DNA of 64,000 nt, from contig NC_134364.1 of assembly GCF_048569485.1 (NCBI RefSeq), forward strand, positions 127,715,408 to 127,779,407. The letters run 5' to 3'. Numbering within the stretch: the stretch's first letter is position 1; each line of letters opens with the position of its first letter. The notes beneath the pieces were generated by a model. It did not search any database. It worked only from the letters and a program-made list of their open reading frames with translations, and was not told where the DNA came from. Source of the stretch: Anomaloglossus baeobatrachus. Its lineage: Eukaryota > Chordata > Amphibia > Anura > Aromobatidae. This document shows positions 62,930 through 64,000 of the stretch, piece after piece. The position numbers and the translations under genes are program-made.

Positions 62930-64000
62930 CTCTCTCCTCCGCACTGACACTGCTGCCCTGCTCTCTCCTCCGCACTGACACTGCTGCTCTGCTCTCCTCC
63001 GCACTGACACTGCTGCTCTGCTCTCCTCCGCACTGACACTGCTGCTGCTCTGCTCTCTTCTCCACGCCTCCACTGCTGCCGCCCTACTCTCTCCTCTGCA
63101 CTGGCACTGCTGCTGCTCTGCTCTCTTCTCCACGCCTCCACTGCTGCCGCCCTGCTCTCTCCTCTGCACCGGCACTGCTGCTGCTCTGCTCTCTTCTCCA
63201 CGCCTCCACTGCTGCCGCCCTACTCTCTCCTCTGCACCGGCACTGCTGCTGCCCTGCTCTCTCCTCTGCACTGGCACTGCTGCTGCCCTGCTCTCTCCTC
63301 TGCACTGGCACTGCTGCTGCCCTGCTCTCTCCTCTGCACTGGCACTGCTGCTGCCCTGCTCTCTCCTCTGCACTGGCACTGCTGCTGCCCTGCTCTCTCC
63401 TCTGCACTGGCACTGCTGCTGCCCTGCTCTCTCCTCTGCACTGGCACTGCTGCTGCCCTGCTCTCTCCTCTGCACCGGCACTGCTGCTGCCCTGCTCTCT
63501 CCTCTGCACCGGCACTGCTGCTGCCCTGCTCTCTCCTCTGCACTGGCACTGCTGCTGCCCTGCTCTCTCCTCTGCACTGGCACTGCTGCTGCCCTGCTCT
63601 CTCCTCTGCACCGGCACTGCTGCTGCCCTGCTCTCTCCTCTGCACTGGCACTGCTGCTGCCCTGCTCTCTCCTCTGCACCGGCACTGCTGCTGCCCTGCT
63701 CTCTCCTCTGCACTGGCACTGCTGCTGCCCTGCTCTCTCCTCTGCACTGGCACTGCTGCTGCCCTGCTCTCTCCTCTGCACTGGCACTGCTGCTGCCCTG
63801 CTCTCTCCTCTGCATCGGCACTGCTGCTGCCCTGCTCTCTCCTCCGCACCGGCACTGCTGCTGCCCTGCTCTCTCCTCCGCACCGGCACTGCTGCTGCCC
63901 TGCTCTCTCCTCCGCACCGGCACTGCTGCTGACCTGCTCTCACCTCCGCACCGGCACTGCTGCTGCCCTGCTCTCTCCTCCGCACTGGCACTGCTGCTGC
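62930..64000. repeat. 34-bp minisatellite in the intron after THEM4 exon 5
   Basis: About 31 copies of ctgctctctcctctgcactg plus gcactgctgctgcc, with 33-37-bp variants near the left edge. It starts about 23 bp after the donor at 62907 and continues past the right edge. The complement is stop-free in all frames. Confidence 0.96.

Noticed and set aside
62918-63991. 357-codon Gln/Ser/Ala-rich frame on the - strand
   Set aside because: Phantom frame of the 34-bp array on the strand opposite to THEM4.

Overview
The window is vertebrate nuclear DNA, most likely from an anuran amphibian. Three spliced, intron-rich genes lie on the + strand: a divergent S100 gene (8045-10075), S100A10/p11 (31202-32401) and a THEM4-type acyl-CoA thioesterase (coding exons 57055-62906, running off the right edge). 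In human chromosome 1q21 the order in transcription direction is also S100 gene(s), S100A10, THEM4, so this is a conserved neighbourhood. Tc1/mariner, PIF/Harbinger-like and L2-like elements and the general repeat style fit a frog or toad; I cannot name the species from sequence alone.

More than half of the window is tandem repeat, in over twenty separate families with units of 16 to about 147 bp. From left to right: a 94-bp array with higher-order structure (1-7620); the S100-like gene with a 54-bp array in its 3'UTR; a long run of arrays of 18-26, 20, 71, 16, 52, 45, 38, 34 and 31 bp between the S100-like gene and S100A10 (10.9-30.9 kb); S100A10 with a palindromic MITE in its intron; a nest of Tc1 elements and other repeats in a TA/pyrimidine-rich tract (35-43.6 kb); a CpG-rich promoter that I assign to THEM4 (45.9-46.25 kb), with a 27-bp array just upstream and a 4.2-kb 32-bp array just downstream; a nest of transposons in THEM4 intron 1 (51-56.4 kb); and the THEM4 coding exons, with arrays of 43, 21, 20 and 34 bp in the introns. 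Nearly all long open reading frames here, up to about 1480 codons, are by-products of stop-free tandem repeats and are not genes.

Three observations stand out. First, the S100-like gene has an extra pair of 5' exons that encode a classical signal peptide in phase with the S100 fold, so it would be a conventionally secreted S100. Second, two THEM4 introns begin with tandem arrays whose unit spans the exon end and the 5' splice donor: about 41 copies in intron 2 and about 16 essentially identical consensus donors in intron 3, where only the first copy keeps the reading frame open. Third, the first THEM4 coding exons are flanked by two inverted copies of one interspersed element, whose nested insertions can be ordered by their target-site duplications.

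The genes do not form an operon or single pathway. S100A10 is the annexin A2 partner, the S100-like protein is probably extracellular, and THEM4 is a hotdog-fold, probably mitochondrial, acyl-CoA thioesterase.
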